Shown: in pieces, positions 21,465 to 32,900 of the stretch | Numbering within the stretch: the stretch's first letter is position 1 | Layout of the letters: each line of letters begins with the position of its first letter | NCBI GenBank assembly: GCA_014338405.1 | Contig: JTDE01001036.1 | Coordinates: 3,666 to 67,665, forward strand | DNA length: 64,000 nucleotides | Source: Paragonimus skrjabini miyazakii | Taxonomy: Eukaryota > Platyhelminthes > Trematoda > Plagiorchiida > Troglotrematidae | Reading direction: 5' to 3' | The notes under the pieces: generated by a model | The model's input: the letters and a program-made list of their open reading frames with translations, nothing else | The model's database searches: none | Told to the model about the DNA's origin: nothing | Program-made: the position numbers and the translations under genes

Positions 21465-21888
21465 TGTTGAAAAATCACGGCCTCCCGGAACGAAAGCAAA
21501 AACCAGTCTTCGTGGCACAAAGCAAATCTCGATTTATTGAGTTTCTATTGGTTATTTTATAGACAAGACGTATCAGTAAAATGAAGAAATACAATTGGTG
21601 CTGTCGCTTCAGCTTTCTCATTGGTCGGCTCCACTTCGCTAGTAGCTCGTTTGTTTTAACACGTGACGCACTTAAACAACTTGTTTCAACGCGTGACGCA
21701 CTTAAACAACTTGTTTTAATCCGACACTCGTTATAGCAAAATCCGACGCTGGAGCAGCGTGCCGTCCTGATTGGTTCCCACGCCGACATTCCAGTCTGCT
21801 CGCTATGTCGACACTGATTGGCCGTTGTCTTCCGCGAATCCCTGGTTGACTTCGTATCGATGCGTTTGTCCAATCCAACCCCTTTACA
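21465..21888 (-). mobile_element. Solo LTR with 5-base target duplication CCGAT
   Basis: The 424-base block begins TGTTG and ends TTTACA, so it has TG...CA ends, and is flanked on both sides by CCGAT (21460-21464 and 21889-21893). On the minus strand it starts TGTAAAGGGG and has an AATAAA signal near its 3' end (about 21530-21537), as in an LTR with U3-R-U5 order. No internal retroelement sequence is present, so it is a solo LTR left by recombination between two LTRs. The paralogous tail at 11.97 kb is an empty site. It does not resemble the putative LTR at 1.1-1.7 kb. Confidence 0.8.
21651..21720. repeat. 30-base tandem repeat inside the solo LTR, 2.3 copies
   Basis: The unit TTGTTTTAACACGTGACGCA plus CTTAAACAAC at 21651-21680 is repeated at 21681-21710 with two changes, and a third partial copy follows. 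Each full unit holds a TGACGCA core. Such repeats in the U3 part of an LTR often act as enhancers; that role is inference here. Confidence 0.85.
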
Positions 21889-22000
21889 CCGATGACCTCG
21901 ACAGTGACGCGGAATATCCTGGAAGAAGAAACATTGCTGAATGGATTACAGAGCAATGATAATAGCGAAAGAAGTCTAGGCGGAAGAACTAAAAATAGTA

Positions 22001-22742
22001 TGGTTAAGGTACATCACAGACTGCGTCACACTACCATTTTGGGTGGCGTTTTCAACCAGCGATTTGAGTGCTTCCAGAGAAGCACCTATCCACTTAGTCA
22101 GTAGAACAGTCAGGATCTTCATATTTCTTGACCATATTGCAGATGGACTACTAAGCGTTTTCACCAAACTGTTGGTGGTCCCAGCTAGTATGCAGAGTAC
22201 ATGATCAAACTATCACCGGCTGTGAAGTTTGACTAGTTTACAATTGGATGGCGAATCCCGACTATTTCAGAATATGCGCTAGCGAACGGTTATGTTATTC
22301 ACGTGATCGGTCCATTTGATGAGGGTTAACTGGTGGAAACAACGATGATCGAACACATCTAGTCTTTGCGAGCAGGTTATGAACCCGAACCGTAGATCAA
22401 AACATAACGCACCCATGCATCACATACCTTTCCTTTCAGCAACAGCTGGACATCTACCTGACGCCGCAGATGGAGCAGATTGGCAAAGGCAACTGGTGCC
22501 TTTGATATCCTTGGCGATATCTCGTCAACAATATTATCAGTTCACAAGCTATTGCATTCCAAGTATGTGAATATCCCCACAGTCTCAACTTGACCGCCTA
22601 TAATAAAGCAGATAAGAGTTGGAATATCCCAATCTTAAAGCAACACTTTGTGCTTTGAAGGTTCGAAGCGCAATTCAGACAAACTAGCCCCGTCCCCTAG
22701 AAACGCTTCCTAACCAATGTCTGCCGACTTTTATGCAATTTT
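22001..22742. other. Unassigned, possible repeat sequence
   Basis: The minus-strand frame 21976-22167 (LTKWIGASLEALKSLVENAT) and the plus-strand frame 22379-22570 look mildly coding-like but were not recognised. The second could be the decayed 5' part of the PLE that follows. Confidence 0.35.
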
Positions 22743-23660
22743 ATGTCCAATCGGAATGCAAACTTGTGTATTTCATCAAATCATCTGAAGTATCCCTTTC
22801 TTACGGAAAATATTTCGCTTGAATTCGACAGTGTGAATTATAAACAGATTGACGGTGTAGATATGGGTAACCCATTGGGCCGCATATTTGTGGATGTATT
22901 TTGGGTAACGCGGGGAGGAAATCTCACGAAAGGATCTTGCTGTACAAATTTAAATTAGATGACATTTCAGCGTTTACTGATTTATGTGCTTTCACTTCAT
23001 TTTGTAACGATCCGAACTCCACCCGCCGAAACTTCATTTTATCATTATGTACTGAAGATCAACAACTGTCTGTCATTCTTAAACATTTGCACCACTAGTT
23101 ATGGGGATGGAGCGTTGCAACGGTCGGTTTATCTTGAGCCAATAAGAGGTAAGCCATATTTACAATTCTCTAGCTTGCAAGCGGGAATCAGTGATAACTT
23201 TATTTTACAAAGCCAGAACGATGTGCACAGCAGACGTACTAGCGAAAGAACGGCTTGATTGGAAAACGCTGATGGGTAATGATTATGCAGAAGGAAATAA
23301 CGAATACCCACAGTTAGAAAAAAGAGGCAAAAGTGCCAGGCTACAGTGCGCAGAAAAACAGTGTTATTGCAAATCCCACTCAAGGGTGTCCAAAAGACAA
23401 ACAAAATGAGACAGACTGACAGCTACTCTGCAAAGCACCTAACTAGCTGTCAACCTACACATTCTGTCAAGTACTAGGTGTTTGGCTGTCCACAACCATG
23501 ATACACACACGTTATATACCAGTTCAGTTGCTGTTGCAATGATGCCTACGAAGTCAGAACTTGAAACACCTTGCATTGGAGCATACTTCTAAGTGGCTAT
23601 CGACTGCAATGTCAAACAATGATCTGCTGACTATAACAGGCTCGAAAACCTAGGTTTTTC
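22743..23660 (+). mobile_element. Penelope-like element: RT and GIY-YIG region, degenerate
   Basis: The plus strand reads FDSVNYKQIDGVDMGNPLGR, the conserved PLE RT block (usually GVAMGSPLGP). Then comes DGALQRSVYLEPIRGKPYLQ (usually DG-L-T-VYRKPT-T-QYL) and TMCTADVLAKERLDWKTLM. The nuclease part follows: IYQFSCCCNDAY at about 23512-23550 and LEHTSKWLSTAMSNNDLLT at about 23577-23640. PLEs encode RT joined to a GIY-YIG endonuclease. Several frameshifts and stops show this copy is dead. It is the most complete of the five PLE fragments here. The 5' end is uncertain and may reach back to 22.4 kb. Confidence 0.8.
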
Positions 23661-26600
23661 AACCGTCAAACACATAATGACAACAAATCACCTGATGGAC
23701 CCGGTTATATTGCCCTAGAAATTGTGTAATCGCAACCTGAAACTGCTAACGCCTAGTGAATTAATGCTAATCCGAGAACATTGGGCAATTTGGGTGATTA
23801 GAAGGTGCTGACTCGATCAGTCTCTTTGTTTTGGAACTGACTGTGCTAGTAGCACGCCAAAGACCAACATTATTTAGTTGGTTCGTTTCTACGTGCGGTT
23901 TATATTAAATTAGCCGCCCTTACATTTCAGATCAAATTATCGCTCACAAATGGTCGCAGCTTTTACATTCAGACAGAGATTCAAGTTACTTACTGATGGG
24001 AGTAAATCGGAGTGCTGACATCTCGCGATGTATCTTATTTGGGTTTCGGTTGATTGGTAGATACCAGGTGGATCAAAATAGGTTGAATAAATCAGCCCAT
24101 TCATAAATCAAGGGTTTGAACGTGTTATTATAAACGAATGAATTGAAAATCTTCTGAATGAAAATAAATATAAACAAGATGGATAGGGCTAACTTCAATT
24201 TCATCTATTCCTGAAAAGCTCGACCAAGAAGACTCAACAAACAGATTAGATGCTAAACCTTTAATGAACTGATGTGTTTCATATCAACGCTAGATTATGG
24301 CAAATGACGAGCAGTTGACAGTCTCACTCCTATCAGTGAGAACTGAATCTAATGAGAATCCCCACTCAGTCGCTCGTTCCAATCAGTTTGGTTAGATGAA
24401 ATCAGAGGTTTGGTTACATATCAATTTGTTTAGTGTCTAAGACAGGTGAGCGAGAGGTGGCGCAAACTAAGGAACATTGTCAAGTTGATGAAAGGGAAAC
24501 AAGTGGAATCTCAACAAACTAGTTTATATTCAGCGGTGTTGCATTGGATATAAGAACAAAGTCCAAAATTATGCTTGTTTTTACCTCTTTCAAGAATAAT
24601 TTGATTCTTGGTTCGTTGTTAGTCTTGGTTTGTTCATTTGGTTCTACTAATCTTTGTTCCATGATGTTTCACCCACAAACATCAGTCAAAGCTTTTCTGT
24701 CACAATATCGTGCTGCAATAAACTACTGAGTAGGTTACCCATTTTCAAATCACATTTCGACGTTGCATTGGGAGCGTGTATTATAAGCCGAAACAACTTG
24801 AAACCGTCTGATGCAATCCGTGCCAACTAGTATCATGGTTTGCCACTGACATCCGTTGAAATACAACTGCAACATTATATAGTGAACTGCGATTGCTTGA
24901 CCGTATGATATAATACATGCAGCAGTTTTTGTGAACGGGGTGAGCAAGATATTCGACTGTGTAAAAAAGCATAGGATACAAGACGCATAATTATATTGCT
25001 TTGAATTCTAACGCCACCAAGAGAAAACTAAAAACTCATAGCCGACAACGTAGTGACCTTGAAGTAGAGGGAAGGTAACATTTTAACTTGGGAAAACAAA
25101 CTATGTAGTAATAAAGTGATTGGAATTACAAATTTCCACCATGATTTGGCTAAATATCTAGGGCAAGCGCTAACGGGTGCGGAAACAAAAGTTGACACTG
25201 TTGAGCGGAATAACACCAACGAAATCAGGTGACCTACTGACTTGAAGTAAGATAATTATCAATTCATTTGTTGTGATACATGTTAACCCAGCCGAGTTAA
25301 GCTCAACATGAATTAAACTCATCACTAATAGTTACCATTGATCTAACAATGTATTCACCGTTTAAAAAACGACAGAACACTCAGATTTCCGCACAATCAA
25401 CTTTGTAAGGTGCATTAAGCTCATACAGGCTAAATACACTTTTACGCTGAGGTGATTGGTATAGGCACACAATAACATATTGGATGATGTTCCATACTGA
25501 TGTTAGGGGAAACAAAATATTCAGGCCTGTTTTATAAACTACCAACCTATCAGTTTGGCTTTCCAATTATACGTACAATGTTGTGGAAACCCAGAACCAA
25601 CTGAATTTCTACAATACTTTAAGAAAAAAATGCATGGCTAAAGTTAAGGCAATAATGCACAAACAATGAATAGATTTTCACCACATTCACATTCAGCGTC
25701 GCATATGTTCCTGTTCGATTAGCGTGGCAATAGTTGTTTGAAGTTATTTGGAAGAAAGTAATGTTAAGCACTTCCTCTGTCGTAAGATTACACTCAAATG
25801 ATTTCAAAGATGTTGCTCAACCTTAGTTGTTAGAAATCAAACTCGTCTGGAAACGAACACTTGCGCTATTTGTTTCACCAATTTGGTACGTATGATAAAC
25901 GTGACGGTCAACAACACGCTTTGGATCACCGCAGTCGATGTGGACTTTGTTAACTCAAGGTTGGGAACAATAAAATTATTTACAGAATTTGATATTTTGT
26001 ATTCATGAGGCGACAGACAGATTTGTAACGATCGATATAATGTGTAATTCAGCTGGTTTTTACCAGACGCTCCAATATACATAAGTTAGAGGTCGCAAAG
26101 TGATACAATAAAAAGCCATCAAACTAAATGACTGTCAAAACCTAATATAAGCAAACTGTGAGTTACTTAATTAGGTCTTAGTGAAAGTCTAGACTTGACG
26201 TTGGTCAGTAACCCGTTTGTTGTCATGAATCGGCTGTCAAGTAACGAATTGAATATAACGTTGTTGATCAGCTAAATGTACCGGTTCACTTATCAGTGAA
26301 GTCGCACAACTCAGACAGAAAATAAAGACCTCTTCATAGATTCATGTTCGTGATACATCTATTTTATTAACACCTTAAAACACCGCTCACATTTAAAGTG
26401 ACAAGTCACAATTAAAGTGACTGGCGTCATGCATGTTCAGCAGATAAGAGATAGTAAGATGTATCAATTTTTGACCTGGTTCAGGGGGGGGTTGCCTGAA
26501 TAAAAAGCAAGAGCTGCCTGGTGTCCACCGAAAATTGAGCAGAGCAATGAATCACGGACGAGCAACAAACCGATAAAACACATATATTCAGTCCTGTTGT

Positions 26601-27840
26601 CAGTTACTGTCCTACTGATCGAATTATGCGAGTACCACTAACATGCTCGAACATTTCGTTTCCAATAAGTTCAATTAGCCGAACAGGGTTGTTTGATACA
26701 GAATGTTACTAACGTGGGTAAAAGTCCAGTTTGTCGCGTGTTGTTAGAGTTTAACAATTAGGCGGTAATTTAGAAATATTCTGGGATGAAACGCTGGCGG
26801 TAATAACGCTTTAGCAAAAAAAGTGCTGTCTTCCACTCATCAAGTTAACGCATCACTAAGCAAGGTAAATGTGTCCTTTTCTATGTTATTAACTAAGTAG
26901 TTTTGGTCCCAGAGGTATGGATGGCTATTAACATGAAATTTGCTATATCACGGATTTATACACTGTTTCAGAAAGTGTTCATCCGTAAACTTTCATGTTG
27001 TGATGAATTAGTACGGTAATGCAACTTCAGTCGTTCAATTAACTTACGTACGTATGGAATTAATGGGTTTACAAGATTTACGTATATGACACGATTTTGT
27101 ACTCAAAATTTTTTATAAAATTTTATTGTCAGGATGACAACTAATTGTATGGGTGAACTGTATACACAATTATCCAGAATAACCCAAAATTTAGGAAATA
27201 AGAGCATACAGCCCACCTCATCAACCACTGACGCACTGATAAAATACCGTCTCTTCCCACTTACGTAAAAATAACACGGTGAGCGCGTTAAAGGTAAGAG
27301 AGTTAACCTTTACTTCAGGGATTCTTACCAGATCGTGTCACGGTCGTCCACTCTGTCTGATGCAACATATTTGAAATAAAACCGACATGAGGACCCTGCA
27401 CTTTTCTGGTTGCATCCACAACGTCGTTACGATGCAAGGAAATCCAAGAATGGTGACAAGTTAAGTGTATACTGGGGAATACTTGACGCAACGGATAAGG
27501 AAAATGAACACTGTGGTAAAACCATGAGAAAATCTATCAAGACGTAATCTTAGGCGAATGGAACATGTTTCATTCAGTCAACTAAATGGGCTTGGGTTAA
27601 GATTACTTTTTGACTGCGGGACATACACGTGTGACACACTACGCTGTCGGTTTGACAGAACGTACCACGGAGTGATAATTATTAGTTATCTTGAGGCTTG
27701 CCTGCTGTACGTGGTAGATGTTCGTGAGAAATCCAGTTTAAGATTGTGGACAAGTTGAAATATATATCAATAACTCACTCACATAGTGTTTCCAGTTCTC
27801 TTTGTTTAGTACGGTGGGCGGCAAACTGGGGTTTTTTGTT
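23661..27840. other. No recognised gene
   Basis: Only reading frames of 60-80 codons on both strands, without good splice flanks. A short internal repeat (AAAGTGAC with AAGTCACAATTAAAGTGAC) lies near 26394-26422 and an eight-G run near 26486-26493. Confidence 0.45.
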
Positions 27841-28314
27841 GACGGTTGCAATATGTTAACATTTCGTTTACTCTCATCAGTCGCAAACGTAAAACATGCA
27901 AGTTATATGTGACAGATAATTAGAGATAGACAGGGTATGGACACGCATATAATCACACCACATATTATATCATCACCACCACGGCAACCCTATAGGTTGC
28001 TTCACCCACTTTTGTGCAAATAGCACCGGCTGGTGAGCTCTAATCAGCATGGCTTCGCTAAAGGTTAGTAGTTTCGGGTTCTGATGATGTAACAATATTT
28101 TGAAAGAGTTAATTGGGACCACCTGGTGACCTGTTATCATGAGGTGTCTTTCATTCGGTGATGCGGAGCTTCGAGTAACAGATACACCGGTTTCCGGTTG
28201 TTGTGTCATGCGCTGTTTTAACCAGTTTGGGACGTGTTCGGCCACACGCTAAGATAGCCGTCGGTTTGTGACTGATGAGAGTTAACGAAATGTTAACATA
28301 TCGCAACATATGTC
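27841..28314 (-). mobile_element. PLE 3' fragment (GIY-YIG end) between inverted repeats
   Basis: On the minus strand 28253-27970 reads EHVPNWLKQRMTQQPETGV, then RHLMITGHQVVPINSFKI and EAMLIRAHQPVLFAQKW. This is the C-terminal half of a PLE GIY-YIG endonuclease (EH-P-WL ... HL--TGH ... E-I-I---P-LC-QK pattern). The fragment is flanked by inverted arms 27841-27889 and 28263-28314, which match over about 49 bases including ATATGTTAACATTTCGTT and ACTCTCATCAGTC. PLEs are known to carry terminal repeats that can be inverted, with 5' truncation. The frame is open, but the protein is only a fragment. Confidence 0.8.
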
Positions 28315-29399
28315 TTCTTTCCGCGCTGACAAAGTTATTGAAGGAAACCCAGTATTTCAGGTTGCAATATGATATTTTTTAATGTCAAATCACGTATGTA
28401 CAAAGAGCTTCTAAAGATTAGGGAAGCAATTTGTTCGGAGATCAAATGATATAAATGGATGTTTCGAATAGGATTGCCCAAAAACAAAAAAATATATGAC
28501 GTCGGTAAGTGACAGATTATTCCAGTGGTAATGAAGCATTGTAAATTTATCTATGAACAAACATTTCATTATTATTGCGCACTACTCTTTGCAGCTGGAG
28601 TTCATCGCAAGAACGAGGTGAAGTTTTCAAAATATACGGTGAAGCTGGCCTAAACTAGAAGTTTAACTCCAAAAAACGATTTGTTGTTATTGCATACCGT
28701 GGTAACCAATCATTAGTTTACAGCACTGTCCATTCCATATATGTAACCGACACTCTCTTTTGTTAATTTGAAGTGATCACCACTATGAAGAATGCCGCTA
28801 TGACTTGCTGAGTTAACAAAGGATGTGAACTCTTCTGCTAGAGTGAGATCTTAGGCTTGGCGGTCACAGGCCTAAGTAATCCAATGCTTTCTTTTGATTA
28901 TTTCAATAAGAATGTAAACACGTGACGGAAAATTACTTTGTTGAAGTTCTAGTCGTAACATTCTACTTTCGCATCCGTCCCGAAAATATACAGTGAAGCC
29001 TGCGTTTGACAAACGGGCCAATTACAAAGCAATGAATTTGCGGACAGTAACCGGAGCTAGTAAAACGTCGGTCGATAGAGGCTGTTGACTGCGGGCTTGT
29101 TGGCAGTCTAGAAATCATTGTTTCTAATTGAGCTTGGTTGGTAATGGGCCAGGAGAGGCTGTGTTCCCACGAACGTCTTTTGAGCGTAAGGGTCAGGGTT
29201 AAGCAACTGGACGCTAATGGCCTATACAACTGATAACATTTGAAATTTTGTCATTTTAGATTGATTTTTCACCTCTGCTAAGAAATCTGAATGATCGTGC
29301 TATACTGGTGGAATGATTACAATCTGGTAATTGAGAAACAATCGCGTTCAAGACTGTTTACTTCACAGCACCGTTTAACCATGCAGCGTGATACTTGCG
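28315..29399. other. Unassigned, probably old repeat
   Basis: The minus-strand frame 28963-29229 (88 codons) contains SLSWPITNQAQLETMISRLP and could be a transposon remnant, but no family was recognised. It lies between two PLE pieces on the same strand. Confidence 0.35.
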
Positions 29400-29989
29400 C
29401 ACGCTGTCAGACAATTGTCTTACAGTATTAGCACCGTCTGATTTTGAACAGGAGCGAAAAATGAGTTTATGTTTCAGTTGTAACATGATGACGAGTATTG
29501 AACGAAAATTTATGCACAACTGTGTAGCGAGCTAGGTTGTTATGACCGATTGTTTTGAGATTTCTTGCGATATCTTCGGTCACATGGTTTCCATTGAAGA
29601 GGGAAACAAATAGGCGCAAGTTTCTTACTCACAGAAGGTGACTGAAGTTCCATCCCTACCACCTACATTACCTTCCGAAAGGAACGCACTGGGTGAACAT
29701 TCTGAACAAACATTTCTTGAATAAATTGTAACTCAGTCTGCAAAATTTCACAGGTACACGTCCTCAGCGCCCTAGTCAGACGTGGCGTGGGGTTCCGCTT
29801 TAGATTTAACGAAGTGAAACTGTCAAGCTGAATATACCACCCATTCCAAATCTGTTCCGTGTATAGATTCGGCTGGAGTGCACCATCTTTTATTCTTGAT
29901 ATGCTAACGTCCGGAAAATTTATTTGGCTGTTGTTGTTCAACTCCTTGGTGAATTTAATACAGTAATGGGCTGGGTTGAAAGCTTTCAC
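29400..29989 (-). mobile_element. Penelope-like element: RT C-terminal part and linker
   Basis: The minus-strand frame reads HYCIKFTKELNNNSQINFPD, then VSISRIKDGALQPNLYTEQI and WNGWYIQLDSFTSLNLKRNP (29989-29663). This is the PLE RT thumb region (F-T-E--N--LPFLDV-V-R--DG-L-T-VYRKPT--GQYLHFDS). After stops it goes on to VSKKLAPICFPLQWKP, an SQNNRS-containing stretch, and YTVVHKFSFNTRHHVTT, the linker ahead of GIY-YIG. It is degenerate. The GIY-YIG piece at 28.0-28.25 kb is on the same strand downstream, but an inverted-repeat arm and about 1.1 kb of unrelated sequence lie between, so they may be separate copies. Confidence 0.75.
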
Positions 29990-32900
29990 AATACTGTTCA
30001 GATTGGAATCTCTATTGACGACGCTCAGCTTCTTTTATTCACCTTGGTTACGGTTTTCGTAATAATTGCACCATTACTAGCCGGATGAAAAAACTGAAAA
30101 CAAGTATTGTTCGTCAATCTAGTGTCCGGAAATTGGTTACGTTGTCGGTTACCATCAAATGTACACAAACCCTTAGGGCCATTAGGAAAATCGGAGTATC
30201 TTTACCCAACTATTATTTGTATAGTTTGTTAGGATTAATTTTATAATCTATTGTACAGTTCCAAGTTTCGGTTTCGTGAGTGATGCTACAATCTCTACAA
30301 TCTAGAAATACCAAAGAGTGGTTTACATGAGATTAACACGATATTTAGCGGACCAGTTTATAGTCAAGTATGTTCTAATGATGAGTTGTCCGGTTAGACA
30401 GTGACATTTTTGAATAACGAAGCTGAGAGTAGTTCACTGACATTGTTCTAATTATTCCATTTTTGACTTGTTTCTACTGTTTTTTTCACTTAAGTCGTTA
30501 AGCGAAAATTATTCACAACTTATTGCAAATAGACTTCCCTGGAATTTCATAAAATAGAGGTCCTTCTATCGTTGCTGTAGTGTTTTCTGTCCACCGATTT
30601 GACGAAATGGGAATGTATGCTATAAAATATTTTCATAAAGCGTTGAAATCACCTAACAATTGTCAAACAAATTATTGATGTTTCAAGACCAGTTATTTAA
30701 AATAACATCTGGTGTTGCAAGTAATGTTTGACGAATAGGTGTCCGGTATTCTAATGCTTCACTAGTAGTCAGTAAATCAATACAAAACGAATGACCAGGT
30801 TTGTCAGATCTGTCCAACTCGTCCAGTTCAGCGATACTGTCTTTGTGATGGCGACTTTAGATATTTGCTATTGGTTTGACTGGGTATCTCTACTGCTGCC
30901 CTTCATGACTGAATCACGGACAGTATAATTATATTGAGGTATATAACCTACACCCTTATGGACGGTGTGGTAAATCGTCGAGAAGAAAACCCTACAGATG
31001 ACTACTGGAATGAAGAACCAAATGACAATTAAAATACTTTTTGTATTGTCTATATTCTTAATGAAATTACGTGCTCAAAGTAAGTAATATGGTAAAACTA
31101 TCAAAATGCCTTCTTCAGAATATTTAAAAGATGCTTTAGTACATATAAGTCAATACAGTTTGAGTCGCATTGTGATAACAGAGAATAATAATGGAGGCTT
31201 ACAATTCATCTGTCAAAACCAGCTAGCACTGAATTCTGTACAGTAAGCATACCTCTATCTAGGTCAAACAATTTTGGAATTAATTCAAACCAGCCCAACA
31301 GTTTGGATAACAGAAAGTGTTTGCAGGCGAATAATTTAGTTTCAAATGTAACACGGTTATGAATAAAATAGGCATACTTTATGAGTATAGTATTACAAGA
31401 ATACAGTACCCAGTAGATATCCGTATTGAATCAACTATTCTGTGTGAGCCGTCTTGCTCAAACCGCATCCTACTGTCAGTATAGGCTGCGTGTAAGCACA
31501 GAAAAATATTAGGAAGGTGGGTGTGTTTTAAGTTACAGATTGGTTGGTTCGCTTTTACTATTGAGTATGGATTAATTGCGATAGAATTTAAAATGGTATT
31601 TGACAGTCAGAATTGTGACAATTTGTACTATAGTATACAATTCCTTGTCAGTGATATCACAGTACGGATTATATTTGCCAAAGTGTTTTCCAGTGTAGTG
31701 TTTCCCGCACTAAGTGACAAGAGTTACCGCAGGTTTTACTACCTTTTGACAGTATTAAGGATTACTACATTAAACGATGCTTACTTGATGTGTTCGGGCT
31801 AAAGGGACTTTCATTATGAGCCTACAATTTTCAGTTAACATAGCACTGATTACGGATATTGCTTGATGAGAATGTACTGTAACAGTTATTATTCTTTCCC
31901 CTTTCTCATTTTCTTACCCAGTTTTTGATGAAATATTGAGCACGCTTAGTTATCGTCAAGGGTTGCTTTAAAGGTGTCTTTAAGTTAACCACCACTCACA
32001 TCCATATAGGCAAGTCAGCGAGCCTTTGAAGACAAGCAATATGATCGGGGGTCTCTTTGTTGGATCTCATCAGTAGTGCGTACCTCAACAATAGCCAACA
32101 CTAGACGTTCGACCACTGTTTTATGGGGCAACCGTGCTGACCGCTGCATCTGTGACCTCGTATTAAGCACGATCGAAACACTATATGTAACTGCTCAGTA
32201 ATATTTGATTGTAAGTAATCATCAGGCCACACGTTCGTCTGGATAGGAGACACAATAAGTACCCTGTTAGCTCTGGTCGATAACATGGCGACTGAGACTC
32301 CACAGACAGATTGAAGTTTCCGATTGAATGATAGTCTTTTAGGTTACCAGAACGCGAACGGTGTGACCAACCTGAGTGATATTTCACCAAGGCAAAATGT
32401 GGTTAACGTTGCTGGTTAAAGCAGCAACATAATTACTGTTTCAGTAGGGCTTACTCTTTTGGTTAGTAGATGAAGGAGATCACATACCCTGCCGAATGAT
32501 TAGAACAGTCACTCAACTAGCACATGATCACGTGATCGCACGATTAGACAGTAGTTAACTCGCATTTACCATAAGGGGTTATTTTTTAATTTGCGTTTAA
32601 ATCCTATGTTAGGTCGATTGTTCTCCAGAAGCTAAGACGTGTCAGCCTAGCATGTTTCGACAAAGTAACCTCGTGACCAGTATAACGTTACACTTTGTTT
32701 ATGGTTGTTTGCCTTGAAAAAAGCTCAAAAACTTAGGAAACATTGTGCCAGAAAACTTCACACGAACCACGTACGGTGAGTTGGGCATAAAAATTTCTGA
32801 ATAAGTTCAGGAAAGGGATATCGCTGTAGACTTTGGAAAACAGACTGTCTACCTCCGCTAAATAAACTAAATTTTCGTTAAAGCTTCATTGTTGCAATAG

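Larger units (their letters stand above)
21404..22000 (-). mobile_element. RTE-like LINE 3' end, second copy, interrupted by an LTR
   Basis: Minus-strand element tail ending in (ATG)n at 21408-21417. It matches the tail at 11932-12079: GCATGACCATAAGGCATTGTGG beside GCCTGACCAAAAGGTACTGTGG, then GACAGTGACGCGGAATATCC beside AACAGTGACGTGGAATATCC, and GGCGGAAGAACT beside GTGGAAGAACT. The copy here carries 424 extra bases (21465-21888) exactly where the other copy has none. The homology cannot be followed past about 21990 because the other copy runs into the assembly gap there. Confidence 0.8.
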
